NCBI GenBank assembly: GCA_039583875.1
Contig: CM077163.1
Location: 113,531,213-113,595,212 of the forward strand
Source: Platanthera guangdongensis
Lineage: Eukaryota > Streptophyta > Magnoliopsida > Asparagales > Orchidaceae
DNA length: 64,000 nucleotides
Direction of reading: 5' to 3'
Below, one piece after another: positions 1 to 11,375 of this stretch. A program made the translations under genes and the position numbers. Each line of letters starts with the position of its first letter. Positions within the stretch are counted from its first letter, which is position 1. The notes beneath the pieces were generated by a model that saw only the letters and a list, made by a program, of their open reading frames with translations, was not told where the DNA came from and ran no database searches.

Positions 1-286
1 GAAATATGTCATCTGACATAGTTTGAGCCAAGATATTCATTGCCTCAGCATCTGCAATTTTTGCTTTCTTGTAGGTATCATTATTTTCAGGAGGAGGCAC
101 TGCAGTCATGTTGGTGGAGGTGCTTGTAGAAGCTGCAGGTGCTGGAGGTACACCTGTCAAGATAACAGAAAAGATATCCTCATCAATAGAATTCATGTAT
201 AATCTGATTCTTGCCTTCCAGATTGCAAACTTGTTAAGATTGCAAACTGTAGGCCTGATGCTTGCATAATCTTTGTTTTGGGTCAT
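1..286 (-). CDS. gag: copia gag, N-terminal fragment (partial at window edge)
   Basis: Open frame of 95 codons from an ATG at 286-284 to the window edge. The N-terminus has the pattern of copia-type gag proteins (UBN2/DUF4219 group): a leader, then a segment around KFAIWKARIRLYMNSIDEDI at residues 15-34, followed by a Pro/Ala/Thr-rich stretch and EAMNILAQTM near residue 85. Gag forms the virus-like particle that packages element RNA in the cytoplasm. The start is the first ATG after the PBS, about 120 nt downstream of it. No stop occurs in the visible part. The rest of gag and pol lie to the left of the window. Confidence 0.8.
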   Translation of the reverse strand, partial: MTQNKDYASIRPTVCNLNKFAIWKARIRLYMNSIDEDIFSVILTGVPPAPAASTSTSTNMTAVPPPENNDTYKKAKIADAEAMNILAQTMSDDIF

Positions 287-404
287 TTTTGTGAAGAAAT
301 AAATCTAATAACAAAAACAAACAAACAGATCTAACAAGAGGGATCTTTGTGGTTCAGGTGTTAGCCTGTACAACCAATTAAGGTGTTGTATTTTAACCAA
401 CCTC

Positions 405-416
405 ACTCTGATACCA
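405..416 (-). other. primer-binding site, tRNA-iMet type
   Basis: On the minus strand this reads TGGTATCAGAGT, the usual plant copia PBS complementary to the 3' end of initiator tRNA-Met, with one difference at the last base. It starts 2 nt after the LTR terminal CA and fixes the LTR edge at 419. Confidence 0.85.
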
Positions 417-440
417 ATTGAAAGTGCAGGTTAGATCTGA

Positions 441-470
441 AATACTCTAGAGGGGGGTGAATAGAGTATT
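441..470 (-). other. U5 stem-loop with C-rich (minus-strand) loop
   Basis: Eight-bp perfect inverted repeat AATACTCT/AGAGTATT around the 14-nt loop AGAGGGGGGTGAAT (plus-strand view), about 20 nt inside the 3' end of the LTR. The equivalent site in the second SIRE LTR (41816-41840) keeps the loop but has different, still pairing, arms. Confidence 0.7.
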
Positions 471-612
471 GTGCTTTCTTCAAACTTTTTACAACTTTTG
501 TTGTAAGTCTAGGTGAACAAGTCAGCAAATAAAATAAACTAAGCACAGCAACCTAAACAATCACAGATCACAGCCAAAACAAAAATAAAGGGTAACCAGA
601 CGACACAAGAAA

Positions 613-647
613 TTTTATAGTGGTTCCCCAACCTGGGTACATCCACT
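613..647 (-). promoter_or_regulatory. probable LTR core promoter block with TATA-like box
   Basis: On the minus strand, AGTGG...CCCA...TGGG...CCACT is followed directly by TATAAAA. The same block, including the nested inverted repeats and the TATA-like box, occurs at 41959-41994 in an LTR that is otherwise strongly diverged. I infer a core promoter about 200 bp before the LTR end, giving a very long U3. It could alternatively be a conserved element of R. Confidence 0.55.
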
Positions 648-1500
648 CTTCTACCACCCTGGTAGGAATCCACTCAGGTTTTTGATCAGGTGCCTGACAC
701 CAATGAGCTTTTGTTCAGGTGCTCAAAAACCAAAACCTCAAGTCTTTTGGAAGGAGACTTGCAACCAGAATAATTTTGATGGGAATTAAAACCCTGTACA
801 AGAGTTGGAAAAGAGGTGATGGTGTCTTCTCTTTCTCAATAATAACTGAGAAGACTGTGGATTGATGTTAGCAGATTTTGCTCCCCCTGAGATCTTGAAT
901 GTATCAGGAAAGCTGGAGCACTGCTACAGGGTGATAGGTCTTCAAAGACCTAGAGTGCCTAGACCAGAGATGCTTTAGAAACTTCTTTGACAGATTGATT
1001 AATTTGTTCTCCTTTGAAGTTATTCTGAGAATTGACAGAAGAAGACTCTTGATAGTGATAGATTGTTCTTCTTCTTCTTGATGAAGTTGTTCTATGGCCT
1101 GAGCTGATTGCAGTAGAACTTTTGATTTGAGTATGATTGTTCTTCTGTGCAATCTAAGTGTGTCTGTCTGATCGTCTGTATTGCTAGCAGTATGTCTGTA
1201 TGACTGTGTGGTAGTGCTTGATCCTTTCTTTTCTTTTCTATATCTTTTAGACTTACTGAGAACATTCGAAATTCGAATGTTGAGCAGTAATTGCAGTCGG
1301 CCTTGGAAAGAAGCGGCAATCAATAATTTCCCCAACTATCCCAAGGAAAAACGGCATGAAATAATCCATGATTAATTGCACGTTCTAACGGTAACATTCC
1401 GAGAAGATCTGGCATTAATTGTTCAGGAATCATCGCCAAGAAACGGGACGGGAAAACTGAAGAAGACCTAATCTGGAATCGTCGAACGAAGAACGTAATT

Positions 1501-1560
1501 TGTCGAGCTGAGTATGAGTTCGTCGAGCTGAGCTTGAGTTCGTCGAGCTGAGCTTGAGAG
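1501..1560. repeat. 20-bp tandem repeat, three copies
   Basis: Unit with core GTCGAGCTGAG repeats at 1502, 1522 and 1542. Further single copies of GTCGAGCTGAG and related GTCGA motifs are scattered to 2160. Confidence 0.85.
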
Positions 1561-1679
1561 AGTTCGTCGACCAGACAATCTTCACTTGTCCAACAGACAG
1601 TCTTCATTCGTTGAGCTGAGATCCAGATTCATCGAGCTGAGAACAGTTCTAGACTTAGTCAAAATATTATGTATCTACT

Positions 1680-1855
1680 GATATTCTGTGTCGACATAAG
1701 CTGGTGTCGACTGATTGATCTTGGTGTTGACTCAAATCTTCTTATGTCGACATAAATTGGTGTTAACTAATATCCTGGTGTCGACACAAATCTTCTGGTG
1801 TCGACATAAATTGTCTGGTGTCGACACATGCCCTAAGTGTCGACACAAGACCTCT
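1680..1855. repeat. cluster of GTGTCGACAC-type palindromes in LTR U3
   Basis: About nine units close to the palindrome GTGTCGACAC, some degenerate (GTCGACAT, GTGTTGAC), spaced roughly 15-25 bp. The same decamer forms much larger arrays in the second SIRE element. Confidence 0.8.
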
Positions 1856-2337
1856 TAATTCAGAAACCGTCGAGTAGAGTACTGAAATCGTCGACCTGAG
1901 AAGTTGACTTCGTCGACTTGAGAAGTTGAGAACTTGAGGTCCAAGTTCATCGAGCTCAGAATCTAATTCGTCGACCGAAGCTTGAAGTTGGACTTAGAAA
2001 AATTCTGAAGTTGTTCTGGCTTTAGCTTGATGTAGAAACTCTGTCTTCGTCGAAAAGAGAACTAAGATCGTCGAGCTCAGCACCAAGAAATGTCTCACGA
2101 TCGTCAAGCACAGAACACCTTTCATCGAGCTGAGTTCGACGAACGTCGAACTCATTTTACTTTATCTTGAAATCTTCTAAGTCTGGAGTCCCTGAAGGTC
2201 TTGTTGATAGCTGGTCCATCTGAAATTGAACCTAAGGACTTGGCCTAGACTCTAGGACACAAACTTGACCCTGGCTATACATGATGGGTCACATCCTAAG
2301 CTAGTGAACCTAGCCCAAATCAACTAGGGATCCAACA

Positions 2338-5300
2338 CAGTGTTGAATGGAAGTTTCCACTGTTCCATTTGTGCTTATATGGGTACAATACATATATGTG
2401 TGGGATAAACGTGTTTGCACGATAGTTGTGAACACGAATAGAAAGTTGATATTCTATTACATGGGGACATTTTTGCCCATAATTGTCAGGATTGGTCAAC
2501 CAATGGTTGAGCAGAAGATAAGAGTGTCGTATGTTGAAACGGGAAAGGCAGTGGTGGAGTCCTCTGCATCCCAGGTGCAATCCTGAGTTTATACTCCTGG
2601 AAGGTAGGAGGCCATTAAGCACAGTGACGTTGTTACAGGTACGCGGTAACAACATTGATTGCTTTTCTTATTGCATACTTTGTATGTAGCTTGTGCGCTA
2701 TGTGTGCGCCATAGGCTTTGGTATGATTTGTCACACGCGGGCAAGAGTATTGTTTGATACGGATGCTTCGCATTCATTTCTGTCTAAGGACTTCGTAGCT
2801 CAAATTGGAGTACCTAGTCATGTGCAGACAGAGAGCGTGAGGGTGTTATTCCCGAATGATTGTTTGATGTTGGCTGAGAGAACATGCGATGTGGCGGTGT
2901 AACTTGGAAGTCGGGAATTTTGTTTGAATGCATCCGTGCTGCCAATATCGGAGTTTAGTATGATCTTTGGTATGGACTGGCTCGCGGAGCAGCATGCCTT
3001 TATTAATTCTAATGCCAAAGAGATCACATTGGGCCAGAATACCAAGCATGAGACTAAGTTCGCTGGTATGCGAGGAGTGGGCAGGACCTTGATGTCTGCA
3101 CTCCAAGTCGTCAAGGCTGTTCGGAAGGGCGCGAAGTTATACTTCACGCTGATTCAGGCGGGGGAACCAAAGGCCAATGTGTATGATGTTCTGGTTGTAT
3201 CGGAGTTTGCAGGTGTGTTCCCTAAGGATCTTTCTGGGCTACCACCCTAGCGCAAGATTGACTTCACGATCGAGTTGGTGTCAGGTGCGAAACCTGTGGC
3301 CCGCTCTCCATATCGCATCGCGCCAAAGGAAATGACGGAATTGAAAGTCCAATTGCAAGAGTTACTGGAGCAGGGATATATACGCCCAATTATGTCACCT
3401 TGGAGCGCACTTGTTCTGTTTGTGAAAATGAAAGACGGTGGTTTGCGGTTATGTAATGACTACCGCGAATTGAATAAGCTGACAGAGATGAACAAGTATC
3501 TGATTCCACGAATAGATGAATTGTTCGATCAGCTGGTGGGATCAACTGGCTACTCTAAATTGGATTTGAAATCTGCATATTACCAGTTAAGGATTCGGGA
3601 AGGTGACATTCCCAAGACCGCAATTGGAACATGCTATGGTCATTATGAGTTCACGATAATGCCATTTGGGCTATGCAATGCGCCATCGGTATTCATGGAC
3701 CTGGTGCACCGAACGTTCCAAGAGTACTTGGACTTGTTCATGATTGTATTCATTAATGATATTCTGGTGTACTCTCAATCTAAAGCTGATCACGCAAACC
3801 ACTTGCGGTTGGTGTTGCACACCTTGCGAAGGAATAAGCTTTATGCCAAGTTCTCGAAGTGCGAGTTTTGGCTGTCGTCAGTGGCTTTTCTTGGCCATGT
3901 GGTAAGTGGAGAGGGCATAGCAATGGATCTGTCAAAGATAAGAGCCATTCAGGAGTGAACATTGTTGTCTTCGGTGGCCAAGGTCAGGAGCTTCCTTGGA
4001 CTGGCAGGCTACTGCAGATGTTTTGTTGAAAACTTCTCGCAGATCGCTTTGCCTCTGACCACACCGACGAGAAAGGATCAGAAGTTCGTTTGGACGTCGG
4101 AGTGCGCGCAAGCTTTTGAAGAGCTAAAGAGTCGATTGACCACGGCGCCCGTGTTGACATCGCCATGTGGTACCGAAGGATACGAGATCTATAGTGACGC
4201 TTCAGAGAGCGGCTTAGGCTGCGTTCTACTGTAATTTGGAAAAGTGATTGCTTATGACTCACGCCAGTTGAAAGTGCATGAACGAAATTATCCCGTCCAC
4301 GACCTGGAGTTGGCGGCGGTGATCTTTGCACTGAAGTTATGGCAGCATTATCTTTATGGCGTATAAGTGAATATCTTTATGAACCATAAGAGTCTAAAGT
4401 ACTTGTTGGAGCAGAAGGATCTGAATATGCGACAAAAAGGTGGCTGGAGTTCCTTGGGGACTACACCTTTGCGATTCATTATATTCTCGGGAAGGGAAAT
4501 GTGGTCGTTGATGCCTTGCATCAGAGGGCTCCGGCAAGGGCAAATTGGTTGCAGAAGCATGATGAACGGCTAATCCAGGAGTTGGAAGCGTTAGAGATTT
4601 CTTGTTTTGTCAAGAATTCCACAGCCAATGCATGTCTGAACTAGACCGAGGTGCAATATGATCTTGCGAACAGGATTCGACGAGCAACGGAGCTGGATGA
4701 AAGTCTCCAACGCTATGCAAAGGATGAGCAAGAGGAAAAATTCTCCTCGGATGACGGCCTATTACGGAAAGAGGGTAGGTTGTGCGTCCCGAGTATGGGT
4801 AAGTTGCGTGAAGAGTTGATGTACGAAGCTCATTTCACCAAGTACTCAATTCACCCTGGGAGCACAAAGATGTTCAGAGACATGAAAAAGCTGGTGGCCA
4901 GGACTAAAGAAAGATATCGCTCATTATGTGGCTAAATGTCAAACTTGTGCTTTGCTGAAGGCGGAATGCCAGAAGCCTGGTGATTTCTTGAAGTCATTAT
5001 CGATTCCGGAATGGAAGTTCGATGATATTTCAATGGATTTCGTGCACATGTTGCCGAGATCTCAACGCGGGACTGCTGCAATCTGGGTGATTGTAGACCG
5101 GTTGACGAAAGTGGCGCACTTCCTTTCGAACAAACAGGACAATTCCATGGAAAGTTTGGCAAAGCTCTCTGTGGAGCAGATCGTATGGCTACATGGTGTT
5201 CCTCGTAATATCGTGAGCGATCGTGATGGGCGATTTACATCCAATGATTAGAGGTTTGTCCATCAGCTTTTGGGCATGAAGTTGACGTTCAGTACGGCCT

Positions 5301-6072
5301 TTCATCCCCAAACGGATGGCCAAACTGAAAGGACCAACAGAACTATGGAGGATATGCTCCGAATGTGCGCCCTGGATTTTGGTAAGAGATGGGAAGATCA
5401 TCTATATATGGTGGAGTTTGCCTACAATAAAAGCTACTAAGCGAGCATTGGGATGGCACTGTTTGAAGCTCTATATGGTCGGAAGTGTCGTACACCGTTA
5501 GCTTAGACAGAAGTAGGCGAATCCAAACTATATAACCGTAAAGAAGTCGAGGAAGCTAACTCGACGATACACACAATTCGGGAGCGGCTACTGATAGCCC
5601 AAGATCGACAAGCGAAATACTACAATGCCAAGCACCGGAACGTGAAATTCGCAATGGGCGATTAGGTATATTTAAAGATCAAACCCTTCACAGGCGTGTC
5701 CAGGATTCGGCGTCTGAAAAAGTTAAGTTCGAGATATCTTGGTCTGTTTGAAGTGGTAGAGAGTATTGGAGAAGCTGCATATCGGCTAGCTCTTTCGGCA
5801 GACTTGCATGGATTACATGATGTGTTTCACATCTCTGTGCTTCGAAAGCCGTCAAAGATCCAGCTCAAGTGATCGAGAATGATCGTGTGCTGGTGGAGTA
5901 TGGGCTAATGACGAAAGTTAGGCCCATTTGGATCGAGGATCGCGCCGATAAACAGTTGCGGAATAAGGCAATTGGGATTGTCAAAGTCCGATGGGATAAT
6001 TGTGGTCGTAAGGAGGTAACATGGGAGTGAGAGCAAACCATGCGATCAGAATTTCCCGAATTATTTGTATAA
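2338..6072 (+). pseudogene. pol: chromovirus gag(C-terminus)-pol, decayed
   Basis: Fragments in order: end of gag (about 2590-2640), aspartic protease with VLFDTDASHSF near 2745 (family norm is D-S/T-G at the active site), reverse transcriptase 3275-3958, RNase H 3962-4540, HHCC zinc region about 4820-4960, integrase core 4960-5480 with SMDFV, VSDRDG and GQTE motifs, then a chromodomain-like C-terminus ending FPELF at about 6069. Many stops and frameshifts interrupt it (stops near 2900, 3248, 3956, 4232, 5249, 5441, 5502, 5664). The RT catalytic box reads FINDIL where the family has F-I-D-D, so one catalytic Asp is replaced by Asn. The last codon is the TAA at 6070-6072. Not functional. Confidence 0.9.
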
Positions 6073-6174
6073 ACTGTTATGCAGTGCATCTCTTGTTGTA
6101 ATGGACATGCTGAAAGTTATAACATCTTGTTTTGATTTCCTTACTGTGCGCAAATTTCGGGACAAAATTTCTTA
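6073..6174 (+). other. short 3' untranslated spacer of element B
   Basis: About 100 nt between the pol stop and the polypurine tract, containing the GGGACAAAATTTC-type sequence common just before chromovirus PPTs. Nothing else seen. Confidence 0.5.
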
Positions 6175-6189
6175 TAAGGAGGGCAGGGT
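6175..6189 (+). other. polypurine tract of element B
   Basis: AAGGAGGGCAGGGT immediately precedes the LTR start TGTAACACCCC. PPTs prime plus-strand DNA synthesis during reverse transcription. Confidence 0.8.
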
Positions 6190-6229
6190 TGTAACACCCC
6201 AAATCCCAGGATTGGGTTCCTGTTGGGTG

Positions 6230-6770
6230 ATACGACCTGAGACACGGGCGTGTCCCAGGGCGTGTCCTGCTTTGTGGGATCAGCAGTCTGTCGAGTGTTC
6301 GACGAACTGCACTCGACGAGTTCTCGAGAGGGAACACGCCCTGCGACACGGGCGTGTCAGGGGGCGTGTCCTCCTCTGGTCGACGAACTTCGCTCGATGA
6401 AGAGCACGATGGGGGCGTGTCTGCTGCCGTGTAAGGGCACACGGCAAGTGACACGGGCGTGTCACAGGCCATGTCCTTTTCTGGATCTGGCCAGGGCAGT
6501 GCGCCCTGATGAACACGGGCAGGACACGGGTGCATCTTTGGGCACACGGCCTGTGACACGGGCGTGTAACATGGTCGTGTCCCGCTCGAGTTATTTTGAT
6601 TGTGTGCAGCTCGAAGTACATGGCCACAGACATGGGCATGTCTAAAGGCATGTCAGGTCACACGGCCTATGATACGGGCGTGTCACATGGCCATGTACTC
6701 TTCTAGATAAGTCGGTTGTGTGCTGCTTAAGGTACACGGCCTGTGACACGGGCGTGTCACAGGCCGTGTC
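6230..6770. repeat. array of ACACGGGCGTGT near-palindromes (U3)
   Basis: At least six close copies of (G)ACACGGGCGTGT(C), near 6241, 6339, 6459, 6555, 6675 and 6745, with degenerate copies such as GGGGGCGTGTC between them. Two TCGACGAAC-type motifs (about 6298 and 6382) are interspersed. The reverse complement, CACGCCCGTG, forms arrays in the Athila LTRs of G2 and G3. Confidence 0.85.
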
Positions 6771-7339
6771 AGCCCAAATGCAGACTTTTGTGGCAAAATT
6801 GTGGCCGTCCATTTTCCTCAGCTGGGATCGGATGGCCCAGATTTCTTTCCCCTACTTTAAGGCTGAGATTGAGAAGGAAAATCTCATTCTAATCTTGGTC
6901 ATCCTCTTTCTAAGAAACTAGAGAGAGAAAGAGAGGGGGGAGGAGGATAGGGGAGCCGACCACCGGTGGAGCTGCGGAATTCCAATTCGAGATCCGAGGC
7001 TAGCGTTGTGGAGGCAAGGCCGCTGCGGTGCTTTCCAACTGGCTAGAAGCCCATGGCTCCGAAAGAGATCTTCAAGGGTAACGATCTTCCTTCTTAGCCA
7101 TGTGAAGTCTTCCTTTTTGGCATGTGCATGGGATTTCCCCACCAGAGGGTGGATTTTGAAGAGATTCCCTTGGGTTGTTTCTTGGAATCCCGAATTATCT
7201 TGCATATAGATCCGGAAATGGAGTACGGAATAGGCATGTTGTGTGAAGCCCATATGCACAGGTTGGTCTGGATTGGTGATGTTGCATATACACATCGGAG
7301 AAGTCTCTGTGATTAAACATGTAGTTTATGGAGTCAAAT

Positions 7340-7600
7340 GGGTTGTGCCTGCGAAGGCGAGTAGCAGGAAGTACATGAGTGGTAGTCCAGGAAAGGACCC
7401 ATGTGATGCTTGTGATGCTTGTGATGCTCGATGGGTTGGACCTATGAAGGGCAGTAGCAGGAAGTACTAGAGTGGTAGTCCAGGAAAAGACCCTCTGATA
7501 CTTGAAATGCTTAGGACGCTTGATGGGTTGTGCCTTTGAATGGTAGTAGCAGGAAGTACTGGCTTGGCAATCTAGTAAAATACCCTCAAGTGTATGCTAT
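7340..7600. repeat. tandem repeat, about 93-bp unit, three copies
   Basis: Units start at about 7340, 7433 and 7525 with GGGTTG(T/G)(G/A)CCT, each containing AGTAGCAGGAAGTAC and a conserved AGTCCAGGAAA(A/G)GACCC end in the first two. A smaller 9-bp repeat (TGTGATGCT) lies at 7402-7428. Confidence 0.85.
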
Positions 7601-8849
7601 GAATGTACGGTTAAGTCTAGGGATGGAAAATGAGTTCTGTTGCTAACGCGAGGCGTGGCTCCTAGCTAACCAATAAATGTAACGCCAGTCCCGTGAGAAC
7701 GGTCTGGCTATGTGTGAGCTTGATAAGCTCTTACGGATTTATGCCAAATAGGTAAGGTGAAACTGACCCGCGCCCTTTTCTTAGCCGCGAGCACGCTGTA
7801 CTCGGAGATGGCAAGACGATTTGAGCTACGGGGGGTGGTTGATCCGACCTGCATTATGTATGTCCGACTTGAAGACCTGAAAGTGCGGTCTATTGGAGCG
7901 CATAGCGAGAGTCTTAGGCCTGTGCGCCATGACACCATGGGGGCTACGGGCCAATCTCTGGTCATAAAGACTAAAGTATCTGATTGTACGCCATGGAGGA
8001 AAATGCTCAAGTTTGTCGTTGGGCTTCAGGCCTTGAACGGCGGTGGGCAACTTGTTTATCCGGTACACCAAGAATGTGCCCTGAGTGCACGGATCGTCGG
8101 GCCGCGTGGCTGACGGTTGTGATGGATTGTTTGTCCGTCAGAGCACAATGTGTGATATATATATATATATCTGCATATGATTTCCTATGACTGCACGGAA
8201 GGAATACCACTACCCCGGGTAAGGGGTAGGGTCGTTATAAATTGGTCAGCTGAATGCTGACCGTTGTCATGTTTGCCACCGTTGGGTGGGCTATCCTTAT
8301 ACAGGTGCTGGAGAACCGAGCGGGACGTTTAAAGGCTGAAATCCCTGCTACTGCTACTGCTGCTGTTGTTGCTAGACCTTGAAGGCTAAAATGAAAATAT
8401 TATGTTTTGTTCATGTGTGGCCAGCCTGCGCGCCAATATTTGGAAGCCACTTTTGTAAAGAGCAACTATAAGGCCCTAAGGCCAAATAACATTGTATTTG
8501 ATACATGCCTATATAAATGTGGGTGTTTATATTAGGGGACATTCATGGTTGGAGTTCAGTTTTATGTTAACAGCTTCCGCTAGAATGCTATGAGTTAGGA
8601 CGCGCAACTCTGATATCAACTCGTGACTTCCCCGCTTGTTTTGTAGCATATGGTGTGGGGCCCCGGCCGGACCTTCTATTATATGTTATACAAATGGATG
8701 GAGTCATTACAACACGGGCGTGTCCCTACCCGTGTAGTTCAATTTCTAGCTTCGGCGAATTTTCCGGCCGCGTCGTTTCGAAAGGACTCATTTAATGGGT
8801 TGATTAGCGGTCTAATGACAGGCTGACAAGTGGCTAGGTAATTATCTCA

Positions 8850-8860
8850 CTATAAAAAGG
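8850..8860 (+). promoter_or_regulatory. LTR TATA box, family D
   Basis: CTATAAAAAGG between a U3-like zone and a purine-rich leader; the inverted copy at 17754-17767 has the same box. Confidence 0.65.
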
Positions 8861-10003
8861 GACATGAGAAAACTCTAGCCTTCTTTATCACTTGGCTGAG
8901 CCATTCTCCTGTCAAACCGTCCCTGTAAGAAATTTCTAGAGAGGAAGAAGGTGATGGAGCCGATTTTCTTCCTATGAAGGACGAAGACCAACCAGCGAGG
9001 AGAAGATGCCGCCAAGAAGGGTGACAAGATCCATGACTGAAAATGGTGGAAACGCTAGAAATGAGGTGAGCTTCCTACCATCTCCCTTGGTGCTAGATCT
9101 TTAGTTATTTCTATGAGAGATATCGACTCAAAAGGGTCTTGATTTGAGAGAAGAAGGTTTCTAGGAGAAGGCCATGCAAGGACTTGTGTCTTTGGAATTA
9201 GAGTCTTCAACCTTTCCCTTGCTTCGAATACAGTTTGTGGATTGGTTTCGTAAAGAGAAGTGGCCTTATGAGGGTGAATAGGGAGGAGAATCCTGGATGT
9301 TATTTTAAAAAATTGGTTGAAGGAAGAAGACGAACCGATGTCGTCCGATCTGCTTTAAGATGCGCGAAGAAATCTGTTTTCTGCGCGCTGCAGCCTTCGT
9401 GACCATTTTCAGTCATGATGCGGCCAAATATGTTCTTTTGACTAAACACGAAAGTCATAGCCCTTGGAAATACCTTTCCAACGAGGGGTTAAACGCCTTC
9501 ACCAGATTCTTATAGCCTCGGCAATCGCTATTTGAATTTGTTGTACAGTAATCATTCCTACACATGTAATTCTCGTGTTTGTTTTGTATTGGTAGAGAGA
9601 TCACAGTACAGTAACATTAATGTTTATGGAATTTAGACTATAAATGATTGGGGTGAAATATGTTAATGGCATTTATTGGTTAGATCCTTAATGAACAAAT
9701 GGTGTAGTAAGGTGCACTCAACCGAGGTGATTTGGTGGAGGTTAGAGAAAGATTTAAATATGTGAAATATTGAGAACGTACTTGATAGTGGTAATGTGTT
9801 GAATAATGATGAGCTTGGCTTGAACATGCTGTATATAATTGGTAATGACTGTTATGAACAAATGGTCATGGTCTTAGATGATGAATGTGTGAAATAGCCT
9901 TACACTGATAATGAACCCATAAGTACGTTGGGGCACGAGGTTGTGAAAGGGTGTAAGTGCGGGGGTTTAACCTCACTGGTTTGGTAATGTTGAGAAGAGA
10001 CAT

Positions 10004-10348
10004 AAGTGGACGGTTGGGCTTGTCCTCGATGTTCATTCCCGAGGCTCCTTCCGTGCCACGATGATGTGAAATTGAATGCGGTGTGAGTCGACACGCAGTG
10101 TCGTAATCCTGGGTTAAGGATAGTGTGGCAGGTCTACGTGCTCGCTAGTTGTCACACCAATGGGAGTTCAGAGATAGACTTTGGGTGGTTGGGCTTGGTC
10201 CTCGATGTTCATTCCTGGGGCTCCTTCCGTGCCAAGTGGACAGTTGGGCTTGGTCCTCGCGCTTTTTCCGAGGCTCCTTCTGGGTCACAACATGGGCCAG
10301 TTCGGGGCTTGGTTCTCGGTGCACATCTACCCGAGACTCCCGCTGAGC
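10004..10348. repeat. degenerate tandem repeat, about 50-bp unit, four copies
   Basis: Copies at about 10004-10058, 10183-10234, 10234-10288 and 10288-10348 share GGTTGGGCTTGGTCCTCG...GAGGCTCCTTC. The first is separated from the others by about 125 bp of other sequence. Confidence 0.75.
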
Positions 10349-11375
10349 TGTAGTATGCATGGGGGCTCCGTTGTTGTGGTCTTAGAATTGAGGCGTATGG
10401 AGGCCTAGGCTTGGTAGTGTTGATGCCCGCTTAGTAGTGGAGTAGCCCGCTCCACTGTCACCGGCTGGCCCGACGGTTGACGCCTGAGAGGTTAACTACC
10501 TTCTCGAAAAGTGGGAACTACAAGTCTGTGTCAACATAGCAATTGCATGTGCGTGATCATGGGTGAGTCATTGCATTGCATTGCATTCATATCATTACGT
10601 TATATTGCATACACAAGATCCTTATCATATAAGTATGTATAGGCACTCTTATACGATGAGTTACTATACTGCTGAGCCGATCCTCAACTTATATATCTGT
10701 ATGGGAATTAATATAAGTTGAGTTACTTTCTTTTGTAAGTCTATATTTTTATACTGCTGTAGATGGTAGAACTGCTAGAGTAGATGGTTTACTCATTTAT
10801 TGTGCTGCTTATATACATTGATATTGTTCACTCTATACCACATGTTTGTACTTTTGTTCTACTTATATATATTGTACCCTTGTTCCTTTCTACGCACGAT
10901 GCCGAGGAGTCACCAAGGGAGCGGATGTGATAGCCACTTAGTCTATATAACTAACAGTTGCTACGTCTTCCTTTTAGGAGGAAACCACGCAGTCAAAGCA
11001 GCCGCAGATTTTGTAGCAGGACAGCCAGGCCAGGACGACAGGGCCTGAAGGGACAGAGTCGTCGCTACCCTTAGTCACTGATGTGAGTTTAAGAGACTCT
11101 TAATGTAGCCCTTTGGGCAAGTTTTACCCATACTCTGATATTTTTGAAGCTTGTTGTAGCTTCTTTTTCTTGATGTACTTTTGGACTATTTTACTTATGT
11201 TTGGATTGACTTTTGTTTTATATTCTTGGTTGGGTTGGCATTGGTTGATATTTGTTATAGCCGGCAGGATTGGCGTCTTGTGGTACAGGTTAGCATGTGT
11301 GCTAGCGCTACTGCATGGAGGCTGTTCTGGGCATAAGACTCCCCTCGTGCCATGTTTTGTGTTCCAGGAGGGGGT

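Larger units (their letters stand above)
1..2337 (-). mobile_element. SIRE/Maximus-like Ty1/copia element A, 5' part
   Basis: Read on the minus strand this is a 5' LTR (2337 down to 419), a primer-binding site, a short leader and the start of gag, which runs off the left edge. LTR ends are TGTTGGATCC...TTTCA. The order LTR-PBS-gag and the gag type are those of the SIRE/Maximus lineage. It lies directly against chromovirus coding sequence at 2338, so I infer it inserted into element B; the other end and the target-site duplication are outside the window. A second, diverged element of the same lineage occupies 41796-57837. Confidence 0.85.
419..2337 (-). repeat. 5' LTR of SIRE-like element A (1919 bp)
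   Basis: Minus-strand LTR from TG at 2337 to CA at 419. It shares little running sequence with the LTR at 41796-43725 but has the same order of landmarks: a G-rich box close to the 3' end, a promoter-like block with CTATAAAA, and a long upstream region with palindromic GTCGAC-type motifs. Short open frames across it (for example 904-1335 minus) have no recognisable protein character and are treated as chance. Confidence 0.8.
2338..8711 (+). mobile_element. Tekay/Del-like chromovirus B, internal region and 3' LTR
   Basis: Plus-strand Ty3/gypsy element: decayed end of gag, protease, reverse transcriptase, RNase H, integrase and chromodomain-like tail (to 6072), PPT, and an LTR beginning TGTAACACCCC and ending CATTACA. 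Gag N-terminus and 5' LTR are absent; insertion of element A at 2337/2338 explains this, so they probably lie left of the window. Downstream sequence continues as an LTR of another family, so B probably sits inside that LTR. Confidence 0.8.
6190..8711 (+). repeat. 3' LTR of chromovirus B (about 2.5 kb)
   Basis: Starts TGTAACACCCC after the PPT and ends CATTACA at 8711. The 3' boundary is inferred from the TG...CA rule and from the change to another LTR family at 8712. Contains an ACACGGGCGTGT palindrome array (6230-6770), a purine-rich R/U5-like zone (6915-6960), a 93-bp tandem repeat (7340-7600) and a short TA run (8155-8172). Short open frames here follow the repeat structure and are not genes. 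Confidence 0.7.
8712..11375 (+). mobile_element. LTR remnant of chromovirus family D (plus orientation)
   Basis: The sequence begins in a U3-like zone with one ACACGGGCGTGT motif, then a TATA box (8850), a purine-rich leader and the block ACAAGATCCATGACTGAAAA followed by GAGGTGAGCTTCCTACCATC. The same block order occurs inverted at about 17530-17770, so these are two copies of one LTR family. The right part (10560-11350) resembles the 3' part of chromovirus LTRs. It is joined abruptly to RNase H coding sequence of element E at about 11375; the exact join is uncertain. Confidence 0.6.

Noticed and set aside
6077..6645. Cys/Arg-rich open frames of 110-160 codons
   Set aside because: They arise from reading through the ACACGGGCGTGT array.
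7757..8113. 118-codon open frame in the LTR of B
   Set aside because: No family resemblance, lies in LTR sequence, and overlaps an equally long frame on the other strand.
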